NCBI GenBank assembly: GCA_024641945.1
Contig: JAHECD010000002.1
Span: 1-64,000, forward strand
Length of the DNA: 64,000 nucleotides
Reading direction: 5' to 3'
From: Rubrivivax sp.
GTDB taxonomy: Bacteria > Pseudomonadota > Gammaproteobacteria > Burkholderiales > Burkholderiaceae_C
Every line of letters starts with the position of its first letter. Positions within the stretch are counted from its first letter, which is position 1. The notes beneath the pieces were generated by a model, which was not told the DNA's origin, searched no databases, and saw nothing but the letters and a program-made list of their open reading frames with translations. Shown one piece after another: positions 1 through 7,750 of the stretch. The position numbers and the translations under genes were made by a program.

Positions 1-88
1 CTCGTCGTGGGGTTCGGGAGCGCGGATTCTAGTTCGCGGCACCGGTGCCGCCGTTGCTTGGCAAGTACCCCCCGGAACAGGGTAAGAA

Positions 89-104
89 CCCCCGGATCCG
101 GGGG
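89..104. repeat. 16-bp perfect palindrome upstream of the PEP-CTERM gene
   Basis: Five C, GGATCC, five G: a perfect self-complementary 16-mer in the 208-bp leader of the PEP-CTERM gene. A related C-rich run lies just before it (about 66-75), so the two form an imperfect direct repeat. It could be an operator or a leader hairpin. No recognisable -35/-10 pair is seen next to it. Function not established. Confidence 0.5.
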
Positions 105-208
105 GCTCGGCATGTTGCGGCCATGCAGGGCTGGCTCGGACACTTCGGGTCACGGAGGCGCAAGGTTGCGTCCGAGTAGTTCAAACCACTCTTTTAGGGG
201 TCGAAACC

Positions 209-751
209 ATGTTCAAGCTTTCCTCCGTTGCGTTGGCCACCGCCTTCGTAGCGTTCTCCGCGCCGGCCATGGCGCTTACTTCGCCGGGCACCTGCAGCTT
301 CAGCGACGTGTCGGGCGCCGGTGTCACCGTGACCGGCTGCGCTGGCTACTTCACTGGCAACCTCAACAATGCGGCCGACTTTGCCGATGTCAGCGCGATG
401 CTGTCGACCGAGTTCCCGGGCATCACCCTGGGCACCGACCGCCTCGAGCAGGTCGACGTCAGCGCCAACCCGGTCAACTTCGCGCTGCCGGTCGGTGGCG
501 ACACCGTGATCGGCCTCCATTGGGGCGGCGGCGCCGGCGGCGGCACCAGCTCTTTCTACCGCGTCACGGTCGGTGCGGGCTTCGCGGGCTTCACCGTGGC
601 CATCCCCAACCCGGAACTCGGCAGGGGCGGCTTGTCCAATGCCGCGCTGTACTCGACCACCCCGGCCGTGCCGGAGCCCGAGTCGTACGCGATGATGCTG
701 GCCGGCCTGGGCGCCATCGGCCTGATGATGCGCCGCCGCCGTCGCGGCTGA
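209..751 (+). CDS. PEP-CTERM sorting domain protein
   Basis: A 180-residue exported protein. It has an N-terminal signal peptide (about residues 1-22, ending in a PAMA-like cleavage site), a glycine-rich, beta-rich middle and a classical C-terminal PEP-CTERM anchor: VPEPESYAM, a hydrophobic stretch of about 15 residues, then six arginines and a final glycine. In known systems this signal is recognised by exosortase (EpsH), cut, and the protein moves to the exopolysaccharide-rich surface. No exosortase or EPS genes lie in this window, so the sorting machinery must be elsewhere. The middle domain is not recognised. The start is supported by AGGGG about 10 nt upstream and by the signal peptide. 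The gene stands alone between a 208-bp leader and a strong terminator. Confidence 0.9.
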   Translation: MFKLSSVALATAFVAFSAPAMALTSPGTCSFSDVSGAGVTVTGCAGYFTGNLNNAADFADVSAMLSTEFPGITLGTDRLEQVDVSANPVNFALPVGGDTVIGLHWGGGAGGGTSSFYRVTVGAGFAGFTVAIPNPELGRGGLSNAALYSTTPAVPEPESYAMMLAGLGAIGLMMRRRRRG

Positions 752-788
752 TTGCTTCATTGCGCGGCGATAGCTGCGCCGCGTCTCG

Positions 789-812
789 AAACCCCGCTTC
801 GGCGGGGTTTTG
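789..812 (+). terminator. Rho-independent terminator after the PEP-CTERM gene
   Basis: AAACCCCGC, loop TTCG, GCGGGGTTT: a perfect 9-bp stem closed by a stable TTCG tetraloop and running into T-rich sequence, 38 bp after the stop codon. The A-rich 5' arm would also give a U-rich tail on the other strand, so it may also terminate the minus-strand gene ending at 844. Confidence 0.9.
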
Positions 813-843
813 TCGTTCTGGGCGGGCGGGCCTGCCCGGCGCG

Positions 844-1227
844 TCAGGTCTGGGGGCTGCGGCGTGTCAGTTCCCAACGGACACATCGGCCGCCGGCCAA
901 CTCGATGCGCACGCTGTCGCCTGCCGCATCGGACCAGACGAAGGTTTCGGGCTCGTCCGCCACCTTCACGCCGAGACTGCGCGTGAGCGGCAGGATCTCC
1001 ATCAGGCGCATGCCGGTCCTCAGCTTCGAGTGCAGCATCACGGCGTTGTCGACATGGCCAACCGGCGCTTCACCGGCCTGCCGCATGACACGCATCGCGC
1101 GGCTGAACTGCAGCAGCAACCAGAAGACAGCCAACGTGATGCCGACGATCGCACCCCGCCAGCCCCATTGTGCGTAACCCAGCGCCACGGCCACGACTGC
1201 CAGCGCCCATCCGACGGTGGAATTCAT
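844..1227 (-). CDS. Small membrane protein of unknown function
   Basis: 127 residues. Residues 3-20 and about 24-42 are hydrophobic (two membrane helices), followed by a soluble C-terminal domain of about 80 residues with beta-strand character. I do not recognise the family. The ATG at 1227 overlaps the stop of the upstream gene (1224-1619) as ATGA, so the two are translationally coupled and probably act together. A short membrane anchor with a cytoplasmic tail beside a membrane metalloprotease-like protein could be a partner or regulator; that is inference from position only. Confidence 0.75.
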   Translation of the reverse strand: MNSTVGWALAVVAVALGYAQWGWRGAIVGITLAVFWLLLQFSRAMRVMRQAGEAPVGHVDNAVMLHSKLRTGMRLMEILPLTRSLGVKVADEPETFVWSDAAGDSVRIELAGGRCVRWELTRRSPQT

Positions 1228-1619
1228 GCGCGGTGCGCCGCCTTCTCGAAAGGGTTGTCCAGGTACGGGTCGCGCCCGCGTGTCCAGGCCCAGGCGCTCG
1301 CGGCCAGGTAGGCCGGTACGAACAACAGGCCCCAGCGCTCGTACTGGCGCACGTGCACTCGTTCGTGGGCCCGCAACGCGTCGGTGGTTGCGCTGTCGCA
1401 CCCGAGGATCACGTGCCCGATCGTCACGGCGCCGAAGCGCCCGCGCGCGGCCAGCCGGCCGAGGACGCCGCCGCTGGCCTCCAGCGTGCCACCTCGAGCG
1501 CGGAGCCTGGCGCCCAGGGCCACCGCGACGAATGCCACGGCCAGGCCCACGGCTGTCCATGGGGCTGGCCAGAGGTACCGCACCAAGGTGGCGGCGTGAG
1601 CTGTGGGTCGTTTCGACAT
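1224..1619 (-). CDS. Putative small membrane metallopeptidase-like protein (HERVH motif)
   Basis: 131 residues. Two hydrophobic segments (about 15-37 and 98-113) flank a soluble part containing HERVHVRQYERWG, which fits the zinc-binding HExxH pattern with a conserved aromatic and charged tail. It is much shorter than M48 or M56 peptidases, and a third zinc ligand is not obvious. It is therefore either a minimal membrane metallopeptidase or a non-catalytic relative. It lies 19 bp downstream of radA on the same strand and overlaps the next gene by ATGA. The C-terminus (DNPFEKAA) is hydrophilic. Membrane location is confident; enzymatic activity is inference. Confidence 0.75.
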   Translation of the reverse strand: MSKRPTAHAATLVRYLWPAPWTAVGLAVAFVAVALGARLRARGGTLEASGGVLGRLAARGRFGAVTIGHVILGCDSATTDALRAHERVHVRQYERWGLLFVPAYLAASAWAWTRGRDPYLDNPFEKAAHRA

Positions 1620-1638
1620 GGGTTCTGCAAAGTGTCGC

Positions 1639-3009
1639 TCACAGCCCGCGCACGATGTCGATGACCTGCTCGATCCGTTCGACCGGGTGGATCGTCAGCC
1701 CTTCGATCGATTTCTTGGGTGCGTTCGCCTTCGGCACGATGGCCGTGCTGAAACCGAGCTTGGCGGCCTCCTTCAGCCGTTCCTGTCCGCGTGGCGCCGG
1801 CCGCACTTCGCCGGCCAGGCCCACTTCGCCGAACGCGATGAAGCCTCGCGGCAGCGCCCGCCCGCGCAGTGAGCTCTGGATGGCGAGCAATACCGCCAGG
1901 TCGGCGGCCGGCTCGCCGATGCGCACGCCACCGACGGCGTTGACGAAGACGTCCTGGTCCATGCAGGCCACGCCGGCATGCCGGTGCAGCACCGCCAGCA
2001 GCATCGCCAAGCGGTCCCGGTCGAGGCCGACCGACAGGCGGCGCGGGCTCGGTCCGCCGCTGTCGACCAACGCCTGCACCTCGACCAGCAACGGGCGGGT
2101 GCCCTCCAGCGTGACCATCACGCAAGAGCCCGGCACGGGCTCGCCACCGTGCGTCGACAGGAAGATCGCACTCGGGTTGCTCACCCCCTTGAGCCCGCGC
2201 TCGGTCATCGCGAAGACACCGATCTCGTTGACCGCCCCGAAGCGGTTCTTGATCGCACGCACGAGACGGAAGCTCGAGTGGGTGTCGCCCTCGAAATACA
2301 GCACCGTGTCGACGATGTGTTCGAGCACGCGCGGGCCGGCGAGTGCACCTTCCTTGGTGACGTGGCCCACGAGCACGAGCGACACGCCCGAGGTCTTGGC
2401 CACGCGCGTGAGCTGCGCCGCGCATTCGCGAACCTGCGCCACCGATCCCGGCGCGGACGTGAGCTGGTCGGAATAGACCGTCTGGATCGAATCGATCACG
2501 CAAAAGGCCGGCTGCTCGGCCTCGAGCGTGGCAACGATCTTCTCGAGTTGGATCTCTGCCAGCACCCGCACGCCGGTTCCGGCCAGGCCGAGCCGCCGCG
2601 CGCGCAGGGCCACCTGGGCGCCGCTTTCTTCGCCGGTCACGTAGAGGACCTTCATCTGCCCCGACAGCGCATCCAGCGCTTGCAGCAGCAACGTGCTCTT
2701 GCCGATGCCGGGGTCGCCGCCGATCAGCACCACCCCACCCGCGACGATGCCGCCTCCGAGTACCCGGTCGAGTTCTTCCTGGCCTGTGGGCGAGCGCGCC
2801 ACGTCGGCCGCGTCGATCTCGCTCAGCGTCGCCACCGGCAGGCTGCGGGCGAGTGACTGGAAGCGGTTCTTCGATGCGCCGGCGCTGGGCTCGGCCACCG
2901 TCTCGTCGAGCGAGTTCCATGCTGCGCACTGGGGGCACTTGCCGAGCCACTTGGCGCTGGTGCCGCCACACTCGCGGCAGGTATAGATCGTCTTGTCCTT
3001 GATCGCCAT
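1639..3009 (-). CDS. radA: DNA repair protein RadA (Sms)
   Basis: 456 residues, the usual RadA length. RadA is a RecA-like ATPase that promotes branch migration in recombinational repair. In order: a four-cysteine zinc finger (C11-x2-C14, C25-x2-C28), a RecA core with Walker A GGDPGIGKST (97-106), the RadA-specific KNRFG motif (about 255) and a C-terminal Lon-protease-like domain (about 290-456). The ATG at 3009 has no Shine-Dalgarno; a GACAAT hexamer (3016-3021) lies 6 nt before it, so the mRNA may be leaderless. It neighbours arfB and alr, as in other Burkholderiales. Confidence 0.97.
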   Translation of the reverse strand: MAIKDKTIYTCRECGGTSAKWLGKCPQCAAWNSLDETVAEPSAGASKNRFQSLARSLPVATLSEIDAADVARSPTGQEELDRVLGGGIVAGGVVLIGGDPGIGKSTLLLQALDALSGQMKVLYVTGEESGAQVALRARRLGLAGTGVRVLAEIQLEKIVATLEAEQPAFCVIDSIQTVYSDQLTSAPGSVAQVRECAAQLTRVAKTSGVSLVLVGHVTKEGALAGPRVLEHIVDTVLYFEGDTHSSFRLVRAIKNRFGAVNEIGVFAMTERGLKGVSNPSAIFLSTHGGEPVPGSCVMVTLEGTRPLLVEVQALVDSGGPSPRRLSVGLDRDRLAMLLAVLHRHAGVACMDQDVFVNAVGGVRIGEPAADLAVLLAIQSSLRGRALPRGFIAFGEVGLAGEVRPAPRGQERLKEAAKLGFSTAIVPKANAPKKSIEGLTIHPVERIEQVIDIVRGL

Positions 3010-3044
3010 CGGCCGATTGTCAGGCCGTGCTCAGGTCGGCGGAT

Positions 3045-3449
3045 TCACTCGTGAACCTTGCCGCGGCCTGCCTTGACTTTCGAGCGCTGGGTCTTCGATT
3101 CCAGCCGGCGCTGCTTCGACCCGAATGTCGGCTTCGTCGCGTGGCGCACCTTGGGCGGCGAGGCGGCGCTGTCGACCATGGCCTGTAGGCGCGCCAGCGC
3201 GTCGGCGCGGTTCATCGGCAGGCTGCGATGGTCCTGTGCCTTGATGACCACGACGCCTTCGCTCGTCAGGCGCTGGTCGGGCTGCGCAAGCAGTCGGGAC
3301 TTGACGTCATCCGGCAATGACGACGCGTGCACATCGAAACGCAGATGCGCTGCGCTGGACACCTTGTTGACGTTCTGCCCGCCGGCGCCCTGGGCGCGTA
3401 TGGCGGTGAAGTCGACCTGCGCGGGGTCCACCAGAACGCGCCGGCGCAT
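3045..3449 (-). CDS. arfB: Alternative ribosome-rescue factor ArfB (YaeJ)
   Basis: 134 residues, the normal ArfB size. ArfB enters the empty mRNA channel of stalled ribosomes and hydrolyses the peptidyl-tRNA ester. The release-factor-like catalytic domain contains GAGGQNVNKVSSA, with the GGQ loop at about residues 23-25. The last 40 residues are lysine/arginine-rich (RRLESKTQRSKVKAGRGK), the basic tail that inserts into the mRNA channel. It is much shorter than true class I release factors, which rules out PrfA/PrfB. It starts 21 bp after the GlsB-type gene on the same strand. Confidence 0.95.
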   Translation of the reverse strand: MRRRVLVDPAQVDFTAIRAQGAGGQNVNKVSSAAHLRFDVHASSLPDDVKSRLLAQPDQRLTSEGVVVIKAQDHRSLPMNRADALARLQAMVDSAASPPKVRHATKPTFGSKQRRLESKTQRSKVKAGRGKVHE

Positions 3450-3470
3450 GGGGCGGCCCGACGAAGGCGA

Positions 3471-3728
3471 CTATTGCGAAGCGGAGCCGCCGCGAACCTT
3501 CTGGACGACGAACAGAAGCACCACGGCCCCGAGGACCGAAGCGATCCAGCCCGCACCCTGCCCGGCCTGGTACCAGCCGAGCGCCTGGCCCACGAAGCCG
3601 GCCGCCATGGAGCCGCCGATGCCGAGCAGGCACGTCAGGATCCATCCCATCTTTTGTTCACCCGGCATCACGAAGCGTGCAAGCGCACCCACGATGAGGC
3701 CGAGGATGATGGTTCCGATAAGACCCAT
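3471..3728 (-). CDS. GlsB/YeaQ/YmgE family membrane protein
   Basis: 85 residues with three hydrophobic segments (about 3-20, 28-50, 58-76). The family signature is the start MGLIGTIILGLIVGALAR, a PGEQ turn, then glycine-rich helices with small-residue packing. The family (Transgly_assoc) is linked to general stress, but the molecular role is unknown. The start is fixed by a GGAG Shine-Dalgarno about 8 nt before the ATG. It lies between alr and arfB on the same strand. Confidence 0.93.
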   Translation of the reverse strand: MGLIGTIILGLIVGALARFVMPGEQKMGWILTCLLGIGGSMAAGFVGQALGWYQAGQGAGWIASVLGAVVLLFVVQKVRGGSASQ

Positions 3729-3795
3729 GAAGATGCTCCAGAAGGATTGAGAAGCTCGATGTTGACACCTTTGCGCGGTGCTGGGCCATTGGGGT

Positions 3796-4887
3796 TCATT
3801 CCGCCACCCGAACGTGTACCCGTGGCGCCAACGCGCACATGAGTTCGTATCCGATCGTGCCTGCGGCACGAGCGACCTCGTCGATCGGCAGCCGGCTGCC
3901 GGCCGCACCTTCGCCCCAGAGCGTGACTTCACTGCCGGTGTCTGCCTGTGGCACGGGCGTGAGGTCCACGGCCAGCATGTCCATCGAGACACGTCCGACC
4001 GTGCCGGTGCGCGTGCCCTCCACCAGCACGGGCGTTCCGGTGCCGGCATGCCGTGGATAGCCGTCGGCATAGCCGCAAGCGGCGATGCCGATGCGCATCG
4101 GTGCCGGCGCCGTGAATGCACTGCCGTAGCCGACCGTGTCGCCTTTCGCGAGGTGCTGCACGGCAATGAGACGCGTGCGCAACGTCATGGCGGGCCGCAA
4201 TTGCCAGTGGGCGGTGTCGTGGTCCGGAAAGTCGGGCGCACTGCCGTAGGCCACGATGCCGGCGCGCACCCAGTCGCTGCGCAACGCGGCGCCATGGCGC
4301 AGCGTGGCAGCGCTGTTCGACACGGACCGCTCGCCCGTCAGGTCATGCGTGGCGGCATCGAAGGCTGCCATCTGGTGGTCCACGCCACGCGCGCCATCGG
4401 CGTCGGAAAAGTGCGTCATCAGGGAGACCTCGCCGACCTGTGGCAGCGCATTCAGGCGGACCCACGCGGAACGAAATGCCTCGGGGCGGAATCCCAGACG
4501 ATTCATGCCGCTGTTCATCTTGAGGAAAACACGGTGCGGCGACTGTGTCTTGTGCGCTGCCAGCCAGTCGATCTGCTGTGCGCAGTGAACCACGTGCCAC
4601 AGGTCCAGACGCGAACAAAGCTCCAGGTCGCGAGGCTCGAAGGCGCCTTCGAGCAGCAGCACCGGCCCGCGCCAATCGAGCGCGCGCAGCCGTTCGGCCT
4701 CGGTCAGATCGAGCAGCGCAAACCCGTCCGCGCCACGCAGTCCGGCGAATGCGCGCTCGATGCCGTGACCGTAGGCGTCGGCCTTTACGACGGCCCAGAC
4801 TCGGGCGTCTGGCGTGGCCGCGCGCACGCGGCGCAGGTTGTGCGCCAGGGCATCCACGTGAATCACGGCTTCGATCGGGCGGGGCAA
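3796..4887 (-). CDS. alr: Alanine racemase
   Basis: Makes D-alanine for peptidoglycan with pyridoxal phosphate. 363 residues. The N-terminal TIM barrel carries [10 protein letters not shown], with K35 as the PLP-binding lysine; the C-terminal beta domain holds [10 protein letters not shown] and CGYADGYPR around the catalytic tyrosine. I place the start at TTG 4887 because GAGGAG lies 5-10 nt upstream and the protein then begins [13 protein letters not shown], as the family does. An upstream in-frame start (4917) would add ten proline-rich residues. The end [12 protein letters not shown] is typical. It is probably co-transcribed with the GlsB-type gene and diverges from lplT. Confidence 0.95.
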   Translation of the reverse strand: MPRPIEAVIHVDALAHNLRRVRAATPDARVWAVVKADAYGHGIERAFAGLRGADGFALLDLTEAERLRALDWRGPVLLLEGAFEPRDLELCSRLDLWHVVHCAQQIDWLAAHKTQSPHRVFLKMNSGMNRLGFRPEAFRSAWVRLNALPQVGEVSLMTHFSDADGARGVDHQMAAFDAATHDLTGERSVSNSAATLRHGAALRSDWVRAGIVAYGSAPDFPDHDTAHWQLRPAMTLRTRLIAVQHLAKGDTVGYGSAFTAPAPMRIGIAACGYADGYPRHAGTGTPVLVEGTRTGTVGRVSMDMLAVDLTPVPQADTGSEVTLWGEGAAGSRLPIDEVARAAGTIGYELMCALAPRVHVRVAE

Positions 4888-4942
4888 GGCAACTCCTCGA
4901 TTCGGGGGCGGGCACACCCTCGGGGGCCGCAGGGGCGCATGC

Positions 4943-4948
4943 TATAAC
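4943..4948 (+). promoter_or_regulatory. Candidate -10 box for lplT
   Basis: TATAAC in a GC-rich divergent region between alr and lplT, about 70 bp before the lplT ATG. GAGGAG follows at 4963-4968 but does not precede an obvious gene start. No convincing -35 element is visible. Confidence 0.3.
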
Positions 4949-5020
4949 CCGCGCGCCCCATAGAGGAGACAAGAGCCGACGCACCCGCGCCCGGCGAGAT
5001 GCGAGCACGGCGCCGAGCGA

Positions 5021-6298
5021 ATGAAAAAAGGCTTCTCCACCATCATGTCGGCGCAGTTCTTCAGCTCGCTGGCGGACAACGCGTTGTTCGTCGCGGCGGT
5101 CGAGCTGATCCGCACCGGTGGTGGCCCCGAATGGCAGCGCGCCGCCCTCGTGCCGATGTTCGCGCTGTTCTACGTGGTGCTCGCGCCCTTCGTCGGCGCA
5201 CTCGCCGATGCGCTGCCCAAGGGCAAGGTGATGTTCCTGTCGAACTCGATCAAGGTGGTCGGCTGCCTGATGATGTTGTTCGGCACGCACCCGTTGATGG
5301 CGTATGCGATTGTCGGCCTCGGGGCCGCGGCCTATTCGCCCGCCAAGTACGGCATCCTCACCGAGCTGCTGCCGCCGTCGCAGCTGGTCAAGGCCAATGG
5401 CTGGATCGAGGGGCTGACCATCGGCTCCATCATTCTTGGCGTGCTGCTCGGCGGGCAGCTCATCGGGCCGCACGTGGCGCCCACACTGCTCGGTATCGAC
5501 GTGCCGCTGATCACCACGAGCGTGGATACGCCGCCCGAGGCGGCGATCTCGGCCATCGTCTTCGTCTATATCCTGGCGGCCATCTTCAACCTCTACATCC
5601 CGCGCACCGAAGCGCCTTTGCAGCGCATCGAGGGCAATGTCCTGCACATGATGCGCGACTTCAGCCACTGCAATACTCGCCTGTGGGGCGACAAGCTGGG
5701 GCAGATCTCGCTGGCCACCACGACCTTGTTCTGGGGCGTCGGCGGCAACCTGCGCTACATCGTGCTGGCCTGGGCCGCGGTGGCACTGAGCTACGACACC
5801 ACCCAGGCCACTTCGCTCGTCGGCGTGGTGACGGTGGGCACCGCGGTCGGTGCCGTGATGGCGTCGCTGTACATGCGGCTGGACAAGGCCACGTCGGTCA
5901 TACCGCTCGGCGTCGCGATGGGCCTGTTGCTCGTGGGCATGGTGGCGATCCGCGATGTATGGATTGCCGCACCGTTTCTCGTGCTGCTGGGGGCGCTGGG
6001 CGGCTTCCTGGTGGTGCCGATGAATGCACTGTTGCAGCACCGCGGGCACAACCTCATGGGTGCCGGCCGCTCGATCGCCGTGCAGAATTTCAACGAGCAG
6101 GCCTGCATCCTGGGACTCGGCGCGTTCTACACGGGAATGTCCAAGCTCGGCCTGTCGGCCTTCGTGGCGATCTCGGTCTTCGGGGCCGTGGTGGCGGGCA
6201 CGATGTGGCTCATCGGCCACTGGCACCGGCGCAACTGCGTGATGCACCGCGACGAGGTCGAGCGCCTCCTGGTGATCGCACGCTCCGACCCGCATTGA
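5021..6298 (+). CDS. lplT: Lysophospholipid transporter LplT
   Basis: A 425-residue major facilitator family protein that flips lysophospholipids inward for re-acylation. The N-terminus MKKGFSTIMSAQFFSSLADNAL and the loop PKGKVMFLSNSIKV are characteristic of LplT. About 12 hydrophobic segments are visible. In E. coli LplT is paired with the acyltransferase/acyl-ACP synthetase Aas; no aas gene or Aas fusion is seen here. The divergent position next to alr recurs in Burkholderiales. The start has no strong ribosome-binding site. The stop codon is shared with the next gene by a TTGA overlap. Confidence 0.93.
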   Translation: MKKGFSTIMSAQFFSSLADNALFVAAVELIRTGGGPEWQRAALVPMFALFYVVLAPFVGALADALPKGKVMFLSNSIKVVGCLMMLFGTHPLMAYAIVGLGAAAYSPAKYGILTELLPPSQLVKANGWIEGLTIGSIILGVLLGGQLIGPHVAPTLLGIDVPLITTSVDTPPEAAISAIVFVYILAAIFNLYIPRTEAPLQRIEGNVLHMMRDFSHCNTRLWGDKLGQISLATTTLFWGVGGNLRYIVLAWAAVALSYDTTQATSLVGVVTVGTAVGAVMASLYMRLDKATSVIPLGVAMGLLLVGMVAIRDVWIAAPFLVLLGALGGFLVVPMNALLQHRGHNLMGAGRSIAVQNFNEQACILGLGAFYTGMSKLGLSAFVAISVFGAVVAGTMWLIGHWHRRNCVMHRDEVERLLVIARSDPH

Positions 6299-7182
6299 GC
6301 ACGCACGCCCTGCAGCGCGCCGTGTGGTTGCCGGTGCTGGCGTTGATGCTCAACGCTTTTACCTGGGGCGTGTCGTGGTGGCCCTTCCGCTGGCTCGAGG
6401 CGCGTGGCCTGCATGCACTTTGGGCCACTGCGATGATCTACCTGGTTGCGGTGGCCGCGATCACGGCAACACGCCCCGGCGCCTGGGCGCACCTGCGCCG
6501 CACACCGCGCCTGTGGTGGCTGGTGGTCGCCTCCGGCACCACCAACGCCACCTTCAACTGGGCCGTGACGCTGGGTGACGTGGTGCGCGTCGTTCTGCTC
6601 TTCTATCTGATGCCGGTCTGGGCGGTGCTGTTGTCGCGCGCACTGCTCGGCGAGCGGCTGACGGCGGTGTCGCTGCTGCGCGTCTTGCTTGCGCTCGCGG
6701 GCGCCTTGATCGTGCTCTGGCCGCAGGATGGCGGCGGGATGCCGATGCCGCGTACGCTGGCGGAGTGGCTCGGCGTGCTCGGCGGCTTCAGCTTCGCACT
6801 GAACAACGTGCTGCTGCGGCGCGAGGCCGCGCAACCCGAGTCAGCGCGCGCGTTGGCTATGTTCGGCGGCGGCGTGGCGGTGTCGCTCGTGCTGGCGCTG
6901 TGGCTCGGCGCTCGCGGGTCCGTGCCGCTGCCACCTGCGCCGCAGGTGGTGTGGATCGTGCCGGCGCTGGTGCTCGCGCTGGCCTTTCTGGCCGGCAACC
7001 TGGCGCTCCAGTACGGCGCGGCCCGGCTGCCCGCGAATACGACGGCCGCGGTGATGATCATGGAGGTCCTCTTCGCTTCGGCGTCGGCCATCGCGCTCGG
7101 CGCCGGAACGCTCACGCCCGCGTTGGCGCTGGGCGGCTCGCTCATCGTCACGGCAGCCCTGTTGGCGGCCTGGCGCGGCTGA
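6295..7182 (+). CDS. EamA-family (DMT) transporter
   Basis: 295 residues with ten predicted membrane helices in two EamA repeats; each repeat ends in a glycine/alanine-rich helix (RVLLALAGALIVLWP, ALGGSLIVTAALLAAWRG). These are typically metabolite or amino-acid exporters; the substrate is unknown. I take TTG 6295 as the start: it overlaps the lplT stop as TTGA and gives a normal family length. A downstream GTG (6321) or ATG (6346) would cut into helix 1. Coupling to lplT follows from the overlap. Confidence 0.85.
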   Translation: MSTHALQRAVWLPVLALMLNAFTWGVSWWPFRWLEARGLHALWATAMIYLVAVAAITATRPGAWAHLRRTPRLWWLVVASGTTNATFNWAVTLGDVVRVVLLFYLMPVWAVLLSRALLGERLTAVSLLRVLLALAGALIVLWPQDGGGMPMPRTLAEWLGVLGGFSFALNNVLLRREAAQPESARALAMFGGGVAVSLVLALWLGARGSVPLPPAPQVVWIVPALVLALAFLAGNLALQYGAARLPANTTAAVMIMEVLFASASAIALGAGTLTPALALGGSLIVTAALLAAWRG

Positions 7183-7245
7183 CCGCGGCAGGTCCTGTGG
7201 GCGGTTGCGGCGATACCATCGCGCATCCACTCCACAAGGTCCTTC

Positions 7246-7734
7246 ATGGCTGCACGATCCATCTACGACTTCGAAGCACTGTCCATCGAAGGCAAGCCCG
7301 CGCACCTGGGTACACAACGCGGCAAAGTGCTCCTGATCGTCAATACCGCAAGCGCCTGTGGCTTCACGCCGCAATTCGCGGGGCTGGAGTCGCTGTGGGA
7401 ACGCTACCGCGACCGCGGGCTCGTGATCGTCGGCTTTCCGAGCAACCAGTTCGGCGCGCAGGATCCGGGCAGCAACGACGAGATCGGCGCCTTCTGCCAG
7501 CGCAATTACGGCGTGAGTTTTCCGATGATGGCCAAGGTCGACGTCAAGGGCCCGCAGGCGCACCCGTTGTGGAAATGGCTCACCTCGGAGGCGCCCGGCG
7601 TGCTCGGCAGCCAGGCGGTGAAATGGAACTTCACCAAGTTCCTCGTCGGCCGTGACGGTCGGGTGCTCAAGCGTTATGCCCCCACGGACACCCCCGAATC
7701 GCTGGCGCAGGACATCGAATCCGCGCTCGGCTGA
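7246..7734 (+). CDS. Glutathione peroxidase family protein
   Basis: 162 residues, thioredoxin fold. It reduces peroxides with glutathione or thioredoxin. Catalytic residues are visible: C38 in NTASACGFTPQF (cysteine instead of selenocysteine), the glutamine of FPSNQFGAQDPG and the tryptophan of WNFTKFLV. An AAGG sequence precedes the ATG. It lies 16 bp before the aminotransferase gene on the same strand and is probably co-transcribed. No signal peptide, so cytoplasmic. BtuE-like by size. Confidence 0.95.
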   Translation: MAARSIYDFEALSIEGKPAHLGTQRGKVLLIVNTASACGFTPQFAGLESLWERYRDRGLVIVGFPSNQFGAQDPGSNDEIGAFCQRNYGVSFPMMAKVDVKGPQAHPLWKWLTSEAPGVLGSQAVKWNFTKFLVGRDGRVLKRYAPTDTPESLAQDIESALG

Positions 7735-7750
7735 CCAGGCAAGACCCATC

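Noticed and set aside
55-125. Possible sigma-54 (-24/-12) promoter for the PEP-CTERM gene
   Set aside because: Candidate GG and GC dinucleotides are spaced 11 bp, not 10, and the -24 consensus TGGCAC is not matched.
4343-6295. 650-codon minus-strand open frame antisense to lplT
   Set aside because: Shadow of the LplT coding frame; histidine- and arginine-rich, no domain, no ribosome-binding site.
4999-7182. Single 727-codon plus-strand frame through lplT into the EamA gene
   Set aside because: Only the 3' part (from 6295) encodes a recognisable EamA protein; the 5' part is out-of-frame reading of lplT.
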